Part shown: in pieces, positions 18,196 through 26,941 of the stretch
Layout of the letters: each line of letters opens with the position of its first letter
Numbering within the stretch: position 1 is the stretch's first letter
NCBI RefSeq assembly: GCF_000878195.1
Contig: NZ_JXST01000036.1
Location: 1-64,000 of the forward strand
Origin: Mycolicibacterium llatzerense
Lineage (GTDB): Bacteria; Actinomycetota; Actinomycetes; Mycobacteriales; Mycobacteriaceae
Direction: 5' to 3'
DNA length: 64,000 nt
The notes under the pieces: generated by a model
Told to the model about the DNA's origin: nothing
Seen by the model: only the letters and a program-made list of their open reading frames with translations
Databases searched by the model: none
Made by a program: the position numbers and the translations under genes

Positions 18196-19181
18196 TTGTC
18201 TGCGTAGAACCGGGCCGCACGGCGGATGGCATTCACCGTCGGCTCCGGTTCCCAGCCCAACTCCCGCCGGGCCTTGCTGTTGTCCGCCGGTGACGTCAGG
18301 TGCAGCAGCCGCGTGATGGTGAGCAGCGGCGGCACCTTGCCCGGGCGCACCGCGCGTAGCGGCAGCGAGGCGTAGGACCCCGCGTACATCGCGGCCTTGG
18401 AGACACCGAATCGTGGTGGCCGAACACCGGTTTCGTCGGCTGCCGTCTCCAGGATGGTGCGCAGCGGCAGGTAACTCTCCGAGACGATGTAGCGCTCCCC
18501 GACACGGCCGCGCTCGGCCGCCAGGAGCAGTGCCCGCGCCGCGTCCTCGATGCCGACCACTTCCGCGGCCGCATGGGCGGCGTAGAACCGCATCTTGCCG
18601 GCCGCGGTGCGCGCCACGATCTCACCGTGCGGCGTCGGCTGCCAATCCCGCGGGCCATAGGTGTTCGACACACACATCGCGACGGCGGGCAATCCCCGTT
18701 CGGCGACCGCATCCAGCACGAGTTGTTCTGCGGCGCGCCGTGATCGGACGTAGTCGCCGCCCTTGTCCGCCCAGTTGAACGGGGTGTCCTCGGTGACCGC
18801 ACTGCCGTCCGTGCTGACGGCGATGGTGCAGATGGTGCTGACGAACACGAACTTGTCGAGCTCGGCGTCCACCGCGATGTCCAGCACCTGGCGCAGGCCA
18901 TCGACATTGGTCCGGAACAACGGCGCCGGGTCGGGCAGCATGGCCCGGGCGTCGACGACGCAGTAGAAGACGACGTCCCGGTCGGCCATCGCGGCCCGCA
19001 CGGCGTCATCGTCGAAAATGTCTCCGTAGCAACGCTCGACGTCGAGGTCGTCGATGCCGCGGGTCGAGCTACTCTCCCGCAGCAGCACCCGCACGTCGTC
19101 GCCGCGTTCGACGAGCTGACGCGTCACGTGGGAACCGAGGAAGCCACTGGCTCCCATGACCAGTGACCTGCGCGGCGCCAT
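18183..19181 (-). CDS. NAD-dependent epimerase / 3-beta-HSD-like extended SDR
   Basis: A 332-aa extended SDR with the N-terminal cofactor motif GASGFLGS and the conserved FVSTICTIAV segment. The active-site position usually reading YxxxK is Y-V-R-S-R here (DYVRSRRAAEQ), so the lysine is replaced by arginine. That could alter activity or just be a conservative change. The ATG at 19181 overlaps the upstream SDR stop by 1 nt (TGATG); the longer frame to 19334 is internal to that SDR. It is the last gene of the thiolase-MmpL-SDR-epimerase operon. A sterol or lipid substrate is inferred from context. Confidence 0.8.
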   Translation of the reverse strand: MAPRRSLVMGASGFLGSHVTRQLVERGDDVRVLLRESSSTRGIDDLDVERCYGDIFDDDAVRAAMADRDVVFYCVVDARAMLPDPAPLFRTNVDGLRQVLDIAVDAELDKFVFVSTICTIAVSTDGSAVTEDTPFNWADKGGDYVRSRRAAEQLVLDAVAERGLPAVAMCVSNTYGPRDWQPTPHGEIVARTAAGKMRFYAAHAAAEVVGIEDAARALLLAAERGRVGERYIVSESYLPLRTILETAADETGVRPPRFGVSKAAMYAGSYASLPLRAVRPGKVPPLLTITRLLHLTSPADNSKARRELGWEPEPTVNAIRRAARFYADNQLL

Positions 19182-20155
19182 CAGGCCCGCGGCCCGACCG
19201 CCTGGCCGAGCAGGCGGTCGGGTTGCGACCACCACGGCGCGGCGTCGGACTCCCCGATTCCGGTGATGTCGTTCGCTTCCACGAAGTACTCGTGTACCCG
19301 CGCCGGGTCGACGGCCGGTGCGCGCTTGCCCCACTTGACCGAGAGGAATCCGCTGTCCCCCATCGACTTCTGGTGCAGCACATAGGGTGACATCGACCGC
19401 GCGCCGCGGCCGACGGTGACCCCGCCGAATGTCCAGGCGATGTACGGCAGCACCCGGCGCCAGTAGACCTGGCTGAACTGGCCACGTTCGCGCAGGATGT
19501 TCGTCCCCGGCATCACGCCCGGATCGAAATACGCCGCGGACATGCCCTCGGGCACCAGTCCGCCGGCCGCGCGGGACAGGTAGAACAAGCCGAGTTTGGT
19601 GCGCGCGTACGCCTGGACCCCGTCATCGCTGGGCAGGCACTGCTCGGCGAGCGGCTGCCACTGGGCGGTCTTGACCCGAGCCAGCCGCTGGAACAGGGTC
19701 TGGCGGATGGTCGGCGACCCGACGATCATGACGCGCGCATCAGCGGCCAGCTGGGGACTGATCCGCGCCAGCAGCGCGTGCGGGGCCAAAAGGTTGGTGG
19801 CGACGGTCAATTCGATGCCGTCGGGACCGAGCTCGTGCGCATCGTTGCGCAGCACGGCGGCATTGAGCACGACGGTGCGCAGTGGCGGGATGACGCCGTC
19901 CGCCACCAGGCGGACGATCTCGGCGGCGGCGGTGCGCACGCTCTCCTGGCTGCCCTGATCGCACACCACGATGTGGGTGGTGCCGGCCGCGGCGCGGTCA
20001 CCGAGCGCCGCCTTCAGTTCTTCGCCCCGCTTGGCATTGCGGACCGGCAGCACCGCGTGCCAACCGGGCTGTCCCACCACGCGTTTCGCCAGCCCGAGCC
20101 CCAGCCCGGAGGTGGCACCGGTCAACAGCAGACTTCGTGTCGCCATCTGATTCAT
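19181..20155 (-). CDS. Short-chain dehydrogenase of the retinol-dehydrogenase / protochlorophyllide-reductase type
   Basis: A 324-aa SDR with the cofactor motif TGATSGLGLGLA, NAA (LNAAVL) and active-site YARTK. The R-N-x-K-R segment after beta-2 (VRNAKRGEEL) suggests NADP(H). It is longer than classical SDRs and ends with an extended tail containing AAPWWSQPDRLLGQAVG. The ATG at 20155 overlaps the MmpL stop by 1 nt (TAATG), so synthesis is coupled to the transporter. Confidence 0.85.
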   Translation of the reverse strand: MNQMATRSLLLTGATSGLGLGLAKRVVGQPGWHAVLPVRNAKRGEELKAALGDRAAAGTTHIVVCDQGSQESVRTAAAEIVRLVADGVIPPLRTVVLNAAVLRNDAHELGPDGIELTVATNLLAPHALLARISPQLAADARVMIVGSPTIRQTLFQRLARVKTAQWQPLAEQCLPSDDGVQAYARTKLGLFYLSRAAGGLVPEGMSAAYFDPGVMPGTNILRERGQFSQVYWRRVLPYIAWTFGGVTVGRGARSMSPYVLHQKSMGDSGFLSVKWGKRAPAVDPARVHEYFVEANDITGIGESDAAPWWSQPDRLLGQAVGPRA

Positions 20156-22371
20156 TACCCGACTTCCGCTGGAGCTGACGAATTCTTCGCTGACGCACCC
20201 TCATTCAGACCGATGCGGGCATGCAGCCGGGCCAGCGGCGCCGGCGCCCACCAGTTCGCCTTGCCCAGCAGCACCATGACGGCCGGCAGTAGCACGGTCC
20301 GGATCACGATGGCGTCCACCAGGATCGCGACCGCCAGCCCGAACCCGAAGATGCGCAGGAACGACACCTGCGAGGCGACGAGCCCGGCGAACGTGATGGC
20401 CATGACGAGCGCCGCGGCGGTGACGATCCGGCCGGTGCCGGCCAGACCAAGGGCCACCGATTCGCGGCCGGCCGCATCGGATCGGTCTGAGGCAAGCCAG
20501 AATTCGCGAATCCGGGCGATGATGAACACCTCGTAGTCCATCGACAGGCCGAACGCGACGCAGAACATCAGCACCGGCATGGTCGACACCAAAGTGCCCA
20601 CCACCGTGGTGCCGAGGCCACCGAGATGACCCTCCTGGAAGATCCACACCAGCGCACCGAACGTCGCCGTAAGCGACAAAGCGTTGAGCACCAGCGCTTT
20701 CAGCGGGATGATCACGCTGCCGCTCAGCAGGAACAGCAGGACGAACATCACCACCGCTATCAGCCCCAGCATGGTCGGCACCCGGGTGGCGATGGCCTCG
20801 ACGCCGTCGCGGTTGGACTGCGCGGCACCGGTGAACAACGGCGTCATCCCGGCCGGCGGCGGCACCGCGTGCAGCCGGTCCAGCGCTTCGTCGGACGCCG
20901 CGCTGAACGGCAGCGTCGTGGTGGTCACCGTCAGGAAACTGGCGTCGGTGCCGGTACCGGCCTCGTGACCGGCGGGACCGATCGCGCGTCCGCCCGCGTA
21001 GGTGGCACCCGGCCCGGCCGCGGCCACCACGGTCCGCACCTTGGACAGCTCCGCGGCGTAGGCGTCGATGGCGGCGTTGTCGCGGGTTCCGTTGCCGTGC
21101 AACAGGACGATGTGCACCGGCAACCCGGCGTCCTGCGTGAAGTCACTGCGCATGTGGTCACCGACCTGACGCGCCGATGACGTGGTCGGCAAGATGCGGT
21201 CATCGGGGAAGCCGAACTTGATGTTGAGGAACGGCAACCCGACGATGACGAGCGGAATCAGGGTGACGGCGGCGGCGATCCTGGGACGACGCATCACCGC
21301 GTGCGTCCAGGTGTACCAACGTGATTCGGTCAGCGGACCACGCTGACCCGGCTTGCCGATCCGCTTACCGGTGACCCGGATGGCGGCCGGCGTGATGACC
21401 AGCGCGGCGAGCGCGGCCATGGCCACCACCGACACCGCGCCGTAGGCGAACGACCGCAGGAAGTACATCGGGAAGACCGCCATGGTCGCCAGGCACAGCG
21501 CGACCGTGGCCGCCGAGAAGACGACAGTGCGGCCGGCGGTGCGCATGGTGCGCCGCAGTGCCTCGTCGGGATGGGAGCCGTCGCCGATCTCCTCGCGGTA
21601 CCGGCTCACCAGCAGCAGTGAGTAGTCGATGGCCAGGGCCAACCCCAACGCCACCGCGAGGTTGAGTGCGAATATCGAGACGTCGACGAATTCGGCCAGC
21701 ACCCGAAGGATGGCAACCGAACCCGAGATCGCGAAGGCCCCGACCGCCAGCGGCACCAGGGCCGCGACCACGCCGCCGAACACCCACACCAGGACCAGGA
21801 ATGTCAGCGGCAGCACGATGGCCTCGCTGACGGTCAGATCGTGCCGGCTCTGCTCGTTGACCGCGGAGTACACAGCGCCGGGACCGCCCGCCGAGATGGT
21901 GAGGCCCGGATCCCGCCCGCCGACATAGCGTTCCACCAACGCGGTGGACGACGCGATGCCGGTGGTCTCGTTGCCGTCCATGAAGGCGATGACCAGGGCC
22001 GAACGCCCGTCCTTGCTCACCAGGCCGGCTGCGACCGGATCAGGAGCTTCGAACGGTGAGAGCACCCGCGCGACGTGCTCGGTGCCGCGCAACTCGGTGA
22101 CCAGCCGGTCCACCTGGGCCCGCACCGGCGCCGAGGTCACCGATTGCTTGGCCTGCACCAGCAGATTGAGGTTGACGAAGCCGCGATGGAACTCTTCGGT
22201 GAGCACCTTGTTGGCGCGGTTGGACTGGGCGTCGGGGTCGGTGAAGCCGCCGGCGCCGAGCATGTCGGCGACGGGCGCGGACAGGACCCCGAACAGCGAC
22301 ATCAGGATGACGGTGGCCAGGAGAATCCGTTTGGGCGCGGCGATGACCACGCGCGAGATCAGATCGAGCAT
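20155..22371 (-). CDS. MmpL-type RND transporter
   Basis: A 738-aa RND protein. It has an N-terminal membrane helix, a periplasmic domain (about 35-180), a helix bundle with the proton-relay pair Asp249-Tyr250 (ALAIDYSLLLVSRYRE), a second periplasmic domain (about 385-530) and a second bundle with Asp612-Tyr613 (GLSMDYEVFIIARIRE). It is shorter than the ~950-aa MmpL lipid exporters and nearer the compact MMPL class. The start is ATG 22371 (MLDLISRVV); the frame open to 22482 reads into thiolase sequence. The gene lies 7 nt after the thiolase stop. An exported lipid made or modified by the neighbouring enzymes is a reasonable guess. Confidence 0.9.
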   Translation of the reverse strand: MLDLISRVVIAAPKRILLATVILMSLFGVLSAPVADMLGAGGFTDPDAQSNRANKVLTEEFHRGFVNLNLLVQAKQSVTSAPVRAQVDRLVTELRGTEHVARVLSPFEAPDPVAAGLVSKDGRSALVIAFMDGNETTGIASSTALVERYVGGRDPGLTISAGGPGAVYSAVNEQSRHDLTVSEAIVLPLTFLVLVWVFGGVVAALVPLAVGAFAISGSVAILRVLAEFVDVSIFALNLAVALGLALAIDYSLLLVSRYREEIGDGSHPDEALRRTMRTAGRTVVFSAATVALCLATMAVFPMYFLRSFAYGAVSVVAMAALAALVITPAAIRVTGKRIGKPGQRGPLTESRWYTWTHAVMRRPRIAAAVTLIPLVIVGLPFLNIKFGFPDDRILPTTSSARQVGDHMRSDFTQDAGLPVHIVLLHGNGTRDNAAIDAYAAELSKVRTVVAAAGPGATYAGGRAIGPAGHEAGTGTDASFLTVTTTTLPFSAASDEALDRLHAVPPPAGMTPLFTGAAQSNRDGVEAIATRVPTMLGLIAVVMFVLLFLLSGSVIIPLKALVLNALSLTATFGALVWIFQEGHLGGLGTTVVGTLVSTMPVLMFCVAFGLSMDYEVFIIARIREFWLASDRSDAAGRESVALGLAGTGRIVTAAALVMAITFAGLVASQVSFLRIFGFGLAVAILVDAIVIRTVLLPAVMVLLGKANWWAPAPLARLHARIGLNEGASAKNSSAPAEVG

Positions 22372-22378
22372 CGTCGCG

Positions 22379-23545
22379 TCACGCCGCCGGCGGGAAGACG
22401 TTGAGCACGACGGCGGCACCCAGGCCGCCCGCGCTGACGATCGCACCGGCGCCGATACCGCCGCCGCGGCGCTGCAGTTCATTGATCAAGGTGCCGGCCA
22501 CGCGGGTACCGGAGGCACCGTAGGGGTGGCCGAGCGCCAGGCCGCCGCCGTGCACGTTGAGCCGGTCGCGTCCGATGTGCAGCGAGCGTTCGTAGGCGAT
22601 GCCGATCGAGGCGTAGGAGTCGTGGACGTCGTACAGGTCGACGGACGCGGTGCTGATGCCGGCGCCGTCGAGGGCGCGCCGGGTGGCGGTGATCGCGGCC
22701 TCGGTGGCGCGCTCGGGCTCCGAGCCGACGACCGACCAGCCGACGATCTCCGCTAGCGGGGTCAGGCCCTGTGCCGCGGCGAAGTCGGGGTCGCAGATCA
22801 TCACGGCGGCGGCACCGTCGGTGAGGCCCGTCTGGTTGCCCGGCGTCACCGTGCAGTCCTCACCGAGGAACGACGTCAGCGCGGACAGGTTCGTCATGTT
22901 GAAGTCGCGGCACGGCAGTTCGTCATCGAAAACTGCTGTGCCGTCCACAGTTACGGCGACCTTCTCGACATCGAGCACGCCCGCGTCGATGGCGTCCGAG
23001 GCCAGGGTGTGCGCCCGGGCCGACCACTCGTCGACCTCTTCGCGGGTCAGGCCGAACATCCGCGCGGTGCCCTCACCGAGGGTGCGGGCCAGGTCGAGCG
23101 CCGGCATCTCGCCGATGCCGGGATGCATCGGGGCGATCTTGGTGTCGGTGATGCCGGTGGCCGCGAACTGCGGACCCGCCAAGGGTGACGCCGACGGCGT
23201 GTTCAGGCCGCCGGCGATGACGCACTTGCCCATGCCCGCCCTGATGGTCGCCACCGCCTGGTGCATCGCCATCATTCCCGAGGCGCACCAACCGCCGACC
23301 GCGACGGCCGGGGTGTCCAGCGGCAGCCCCATCTCCAGGGCCGAGTAGCGGGCGATGCAGCCGCCGCCCTGCAGCACCTCACCCATCACGATGTTGTCGA
23401 TCCACTGCGGGTCGACGCCGGCGCGGTCGATCACCTCACGGATCACCGTGCTCGCGAGGTCGAACTCAGAAACGTTGGCCAGTCCACCTACCAGCGAACG
23501 CGTGAACGGTGTTCGCGCATACGCAACGACTACTGGATTGGTCAA
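22379..23545 (-). CDS. Thiolase-fold enzyme with altered active site
   Basis: A 388-aa thiolase-superfamily protein. The nucleophile Cys87 (GGWCASG) and His340 (LALGHPYGASG) are present, but the usual second cysteine (CxGGGxGxA) is replaced by SAGGLGAA (371-378), and the NEAFA motif reads VHDSYA (307-312). This resembles SCP2-type and acyltransferase-like thiolases rather than FadA. I set the start at TTG 23545 because GAGGAGG (23561-23555, minus) lies 9 nt upstream of it, while the ATG at 23572 would put this ribosome site inside the gene. It is first in the operon with MmpL. The reaction may be non-decarboxylating acyl transfer or retro-cleavage. Confidence 0.8.
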   Translation of the reverse strand: MTNPVVVAYARTPFTRSLVGGLANVSEFDLASTVIREVIDRAGVDPQWIDNIVMGEVLQGGGCIARYSALEMGLPLDTPAVAVGGWCASGMMAMHQAVATIRAGMGKCVIAGGLNTPSASPLAGPQFAATGITDTKIAPMHPGIGEMPALDLARTLGEGTARMFGLTREEVDEWSARAHTLASDAIDAGVLDVEKVAVTVDGTAVFDDELPCRDFNMTNLSALTSFLGEDCTVTPGNQTGLTDGAAAVMICDPDFAAAQGLTPLAEIVGWSVVGSEPERATEAAITATRRALDGAGISTASVDLYDVHDSYASIGIAYERSLHIGRDRLNVHGGGLALGHPYGASGTRVAGTLINELQRRGGGIGAGAIVSAGGLGAAVVLNVFPPAA

Positions 23546-23770
23546 GATTCTTGTCCTCCTCGGCAACGTCATCCACGAGCGGCACCACGCAATCCGCGGA
23601 CTGCTCAGAACTGTCGTGTGCGCGTGGACATAACGGCATGGCTGTTCTTCGCCGTACTGATCTCAGCAACTAACGGCAATAGTTTGTAACACGCAATCCC
23701 AGTGCAGTCCATATTGCTTTGGCGTAAATATCCACGTCGGAGGCGTTAATTTCCAATTTAGCGAACTAGT

Positions 23771-23784
23771 TAGAACCTGTTTCA
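23771..23784. promoter_or_regulatory. KstR-type operator (TAGAACCTGTTTCA)
   Basis: It matches TNNAACNNGTTNNA at all eight fixed positions. It lies 226 bp from the thiolase start and 223 bp from the hot-dog start, so it could act on a leftward promoter in the AT-rich stretch. Confidence 0.7.
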
Positions 23785-23984
23785 ATAGTTGCTCAACGCA
23801 AGAATCGATGTAACCCCCGTCACAGCGGGAACCACGTTGCCGCACAACCGATAACAGTGTTCCAAAGGACACCGATCAATACTGTGAATCAGCTTGCGGG
23901 CCGCGCGCCCACTGCCGCGACGCCCGCCGCCGTGGCAAACCCTCGACCACCATCGCAGCAAACTTTGGGCTCGACAGCATCCGG

Positions 23985-23998
23985 TAGAACATGTTCTA
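23985..23998. promoter_or_regulatory. KstR-type operator, perfect palindrome (TAGAACATGTTCTA)
   Basis: A perfect 14-bp palindrome that satisfies the KstR consensus. It ends 8 bp before the ATG of the hot-dog thioesterase gene, so it should overlap the promoter or transcription start of that operon. Confidence 0.8.
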
Positions 23999-24006
23999 GT
24001 AGCGAC

Positions 24007-24630
24007 ATGCTCGACTTCAGTACCGACACCCTCAGCCCCGAGGAAGCCGAACGCCTCCGTTCCGTATTCGAGCCGCTGACCCAATCGGTCCGGGAACTGA
24101 TGGACGCGACGGTCCGCAGCGACGCCGACGCCGACAGCATCACGGCCGCGAAAGCCGAAATCGAATCGGCCACCGCGCGTTTGCGCTCCAAGCAGCTGGA
24201 GAAGACCTGGGGCCTGCGCTTCACCACCGAAGGTGAGTGGCTGCCGTGGGCCAATGCCGTTGTGGGGCTGCGTAACCCGGTCGCACCGCCGCTGACCGTC
24301 GTCCTCGAAGCAAAGGACTACGTCTGGTCCGAGTTCTCCCTCGGCGCCGCCTACGAGGGCCCGCCCAACCACGCGCACGGCGGCGTCTGCGCCATGATTC
24401 TCGACCATGTGCTGGGCGAAGTGTCGTCGAACGACGGCACGACCCGGTTCACCGGCACCATCAACGTGAAGTACGTGCGCCCCACCCCGCTGGGCAAGCT
24501 GCGAGCCGAAGCACGCATCGTGCGCACCGAGGGCTTCAAGGCCTACGGCGTCGCCCACATCGCCGACGACCAGGGCGTCACCATCGAAGCCGAGGGCATC
24601 TTCATCCAGCCCAAGTGGGCCCGCGGCTAG
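24007..24630 (+). CDS. Hot-dog fold acyl-CoA thioesterase (PaaI/4HBT type)
   Basis: A 207-aa protein with a helical N-terminal extension (about 1-65) followed by a hot-dog domain. The characteristic segment is EGPPNHAHGGVCAMILDHVLG, where the HGG loop and the following acidic residue form the usual thioesterase active site; strands INVKYVRPTPLG follow. The ATG at 24007 lies 8 bp after the KstR-type palindrome, and no ribosome-binding site is evident. It is the first gene of the operon with SDR, P450 and crotonase. Release of a CoA ester produced by the pathway is the likely role. Confidence 0.85.
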   Translation: MLDFSTDTLSPEEAERLRSVFEPLTQSVRELMDATVRSDADADSITAAKAEIESATARLRSKQLEKTWGLRFTTEGEWLPWANAVVGLRNPVAPPLTVVLEAKDYVWSEFSLGAAYEGPPNHAHGGVCAMILDHVLGEVSSNDGTTRFTGTINVKYVRPTPLGKLRAEARIVRTEGFKAYGVAHIADDQGVTIEAEGIFIQPKWARG

Positions 24631-25554
24631 ATGGCGCGCTCGATCGGCGCCAAAGCCGCCAAAGACTGGCTCGGCGCGCACATTCCTGACCAGACCGGCC
24701 GGACGGTCCTGATCACCGGTGCCAACGGTGGCCTCGGCTCCGCCACCGCGCGGCACCTGGCGAGTGCGGGAGCTCGGGTCGTCCTGGCGTGCCGCCGCCC
24801 TGAGCAAGCCGAGGCGTTGGCCGCCGAAATCGGCCCTGCCGCACAGACTCTGAATCTCGACCTGGCCAACCTGGACTCTGTGAAGTCCGCGGCGGCTGCC
24901 TGCGGCCCCGTCGACACCGTCATCGCGCTGGCCGGAGTGTGCCACGTGCCCTACGGACTGACCGCCGATGGTTTCGAATTGCACACCGGCATCAACCATC
25001 TCGGACATTTCGCGCTGGTCGGCCAGCTGCTGGACCGCATCACCGACCGGGTCGTGGTGGTCACCAGCCGGGCCCACGAGTTCGTCGGCCGACCGGGCTT
25101 CGGCAAGCTCGCGCCCGCCGATCCCGGGTGGCGCACCCGCAGGTACTCCGCGTTCGACGGCTACTGCCAGGCCAAGCTCGCCAACTTGTTGTTCGCGGGT
25201 GAACTGCAGCGCCGTCTCATCGCTGCCGGGAGCACGGTGAAATCGCTATCCGCACAACCTGGTTGGGCCGATACCGACGCGGGCATGCACTCCGGCCGCA
25301 AGTGGGGCGACGTCTCGTGGCGTGCCTCGTGCCGGGCCATCGGTCAGCCGGCGGACGTCGCGGCCCTGTCGATCACCTACGCCGCCGCTGCGGATGACGT
25401 CGTCGCCGGCGGCTACTACGGGCCCGACCGGTTCTTCGGGATGCGCGGCCTCCCGGCGCCGGCGAAGGCCGGCCGCGCCGCCACCGACCAGGCCCTGATG
25501 ACCGCGAATTGGGTTGCCGCCGAACACCACACCGTTGTTCGGTACGGCATCTGA
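24631..25554 (+). CDS. Short-chain dehydrogenase
   Basis: A 307-aa SDR whose ATG follows the hot-dog stop codon without a gap. Motifs are TGANGGLG, the central LAGVCH segment in place of NNAG, and active-site YCQAK. The R-R-P sequence after beta-2 (LACRRPEQAEAL) suggests NADP(H). It belongs to the retinol-dehydrogenase-like group, like the SDR at 19181-20155, so the two divergent operons each carry one. The substrate is unknown. Confidence 0.87.
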   Translation: MARSIGAKAAKDWLGAHIPDQTGRTVLITGANGGLGSATARHLASAGARVVLACRRPEQAEALAAEIGPAAQTLNLDLANLDSVKSAAAACGPVDTVIALAGVCHVPYGLTADGFELHTGINHLGHFALVGQLLDRITDRVVVVTSRAHEFVGRPGFGKLAPADPGWRTRRYSAFDGYCQAKLANLLFAGELQRRLIAAGSTVKSLSAQPGWADTDAGMHSGRKWGDVSWRASCRAIGQPADVAALSITYAAAADDVVAGGYYGPDRFFGMRGLPAPAKAGRAATDQALMTANWVAAEHHTVVRYGI

Positions 25555-25569
25555 CGACAGGAGCCGACA

Positions 25570-26931
25570 GTGTCAACCGATGCAAAGGATGTCGGCCGGC
25601 TGCCGCCGGCCCCCGACGTACCCTTGAGCCTGCGGGAGCGCATCGCCGCGATCCAGGTGGCGCACAGTGGATGTGAGACCTTCCGCGACGCGGGCGGTCC
25701 GGTCACCACCGTGCGGATCGCCCCGAAGTGGATGATGCCGCCGATCGTCGCCGTGACCTCTCCGCAGGGCGCTCGCGACGTCCTGACCGCCACGTACCCG
25801 GCCGTCGACCGCGACTTCCCGTTCATGACCGAGCAGCAGAAGCTCAACGGCGGATCGCTGCTGAATTTCAGCCACCGGGAATGGGTCGGGCGGCGGCGCA
25901 TGCTGCAACCGGTGTTCACCACCGCGCGCATCGCCGAACTCAACGGGCAGATGTACGACATCGCCGCCGACGCCGCGACCTCGTGGCGCGACGGGTCCGA
26001 GATCGACCTCGACCAGGAGAGTCGGCGGATCACCATGCGGGTGCTCGGCCGCACCATCATGGGATTCGAACCGGGTTCCTACACAGACGAATTGGTTGAT
26101 CCACTACGCCGGATCAGCAAGTACATCGCCGACCGGGGCCGCGCACCGGTAAAGGTGCCGAGCTGGGTGCCGACCAGGGAACGCCGCTTCGCCGTCAGAT
26201 TCAACAAGGTGGCGCACGACCTCGCCGCGCAGATCCTGCAGGACTGCCGCACCGATCCGGAGCTGAGTGCGCCCCTGGTCCGCGCGATGATGGAGGCCCG
26301 GGATCCGGAGACGTCAGAACCGTTGACGGACGAAGAGATCTGCCACGAGCTCGTCATCTTCCTGGCCTCCGGGCTGGAGACCACCGCGACGACGCTCGCC
26401 TTCGCACTCTGGTCGCTGGGCCGTCATCCCGACATCTATGACCGCGTCGCGGCCGAGGTGTCAGCGGTCGACGAGGCGGCACTGCGGACCAATCCGCGCA
26501 GCCAGCTGCCCTACACCGTGAGCGTCATCCAGGAGGCCCTGCGTCTCGGCGGCCCGACGCCCGGTGTGATGCGGATTGCCCGGCAGGACATGGCAGTCGA
26601 CGGCTTCCGCGTCGAGGCGGGCAGCATGCTGCTGGTCGGCGTGTACGCCATGCACCGCGACCCGGAATTATGGGACCGCCCACTGGAATTCGATCCCGAC
26701 CGGTTCAGCGCGGGCCGCTCGCGGATGCAATGGCAGTTCCTGCCGTTCGGCGGCGGGCCGCGGTCGTGCATCGGCGAGTTCTTCGCCCTGACCGCGGCGA
26801 CCCTGGAGCTGGCGTCGATCGTCCGGCACTGCCGGCTGACATCGCGCGAATCGACGTTCCCCATCACCGCGCCCCTCACCATCGTGCCGGACGGGCCCAT
26901 CCCCGCCCTGGTCCAGACCGTGAACTCCTAG
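25570..26931 (+). CDS. Cytochrome P450 (family not assigned)
   Basis: A 453-aa P450. The I-helix is SGLETT (267-272), ExxR is E322-R325 (EALR) and the haem loop is FGGGPRSCIG with Cys400. The C-helix HREWVGRRRMLQPVF and the overall length place it with the CYP4-like mycobacterial P450s (CYP132/136/137-like) rather than the short 400-aa type. The GTG at 25570 has AGGAG 7 nt upstream. No ferredoxin gene is present in this operon, so electrons must come from elsewhere, perhaps the ferredoxin at 15683. Confidence 0.87.
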   Translation: MSTDAKDVGRLPPAPDVPLSLRERIAAIQVAHSGCETFRDAGGPVTTVRIAPKWMMPPIVAVTSPQGARDVLTATYPAVDRDFPFMTEQQKLNGGSLLNFSHREWVGRRRMLQPVFTTARIAELNGQMYDIAADAATSWRDGSEIDLDQESRRITMRVLGRTIMGFEPGSYTDELVDPLRRISKYIADRGRAPVKVPSWVPTRERRFAVRFNKVAHDLAAQILQDCRTDPELSAPLVRAMMEARDPETSEPLTDEEICHELVIFLASGLETTATTLAFALWSLGRHPDIYDRVAAEVSAVDEAALRTNPRSQLPYTVSVIQEALRLGGPTPGVMRIARQDMAVDGFRVEAGSMLLVGVYAMHRDPELWDRPLEFDPDRFSAGRSRMQWQFLPFGGGPRSCIGEFFALTAATLELASIVRHCRLTSRESTFPITAPLTIVPDGPIPALVQTVNS

Positions 26932-26941
26932 GAAGACCGCC

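Larger units (their letters stand above)
23546..24006. other. 461-bp divergent regulatory region
   Basis: This gap separates the leftward thiolase operon from the rightward hot-dog operon. It is noticeably more AT-rich than its flanks between about 23650 and 23800. It holds the thiolase ribosome-binding site (23555-23561) and two KstR-type boxes (23771-23784 and 23985-23998). I see no convincing ORF with family similarity; the upstream in-frame extension of the hot-dog gene to 23857 would bury the second box. Confidence 0.6.

Noticed and set aside
23538..23556. KstR2-like palindrome CAAGATTCTTG at the thiolase start
   Set aside because: The KstR2 consensus needs a 2-nt centre (CAAG-NN-CTTG); here the centre is 3 nt and it overlaps the ribosome-binding region.
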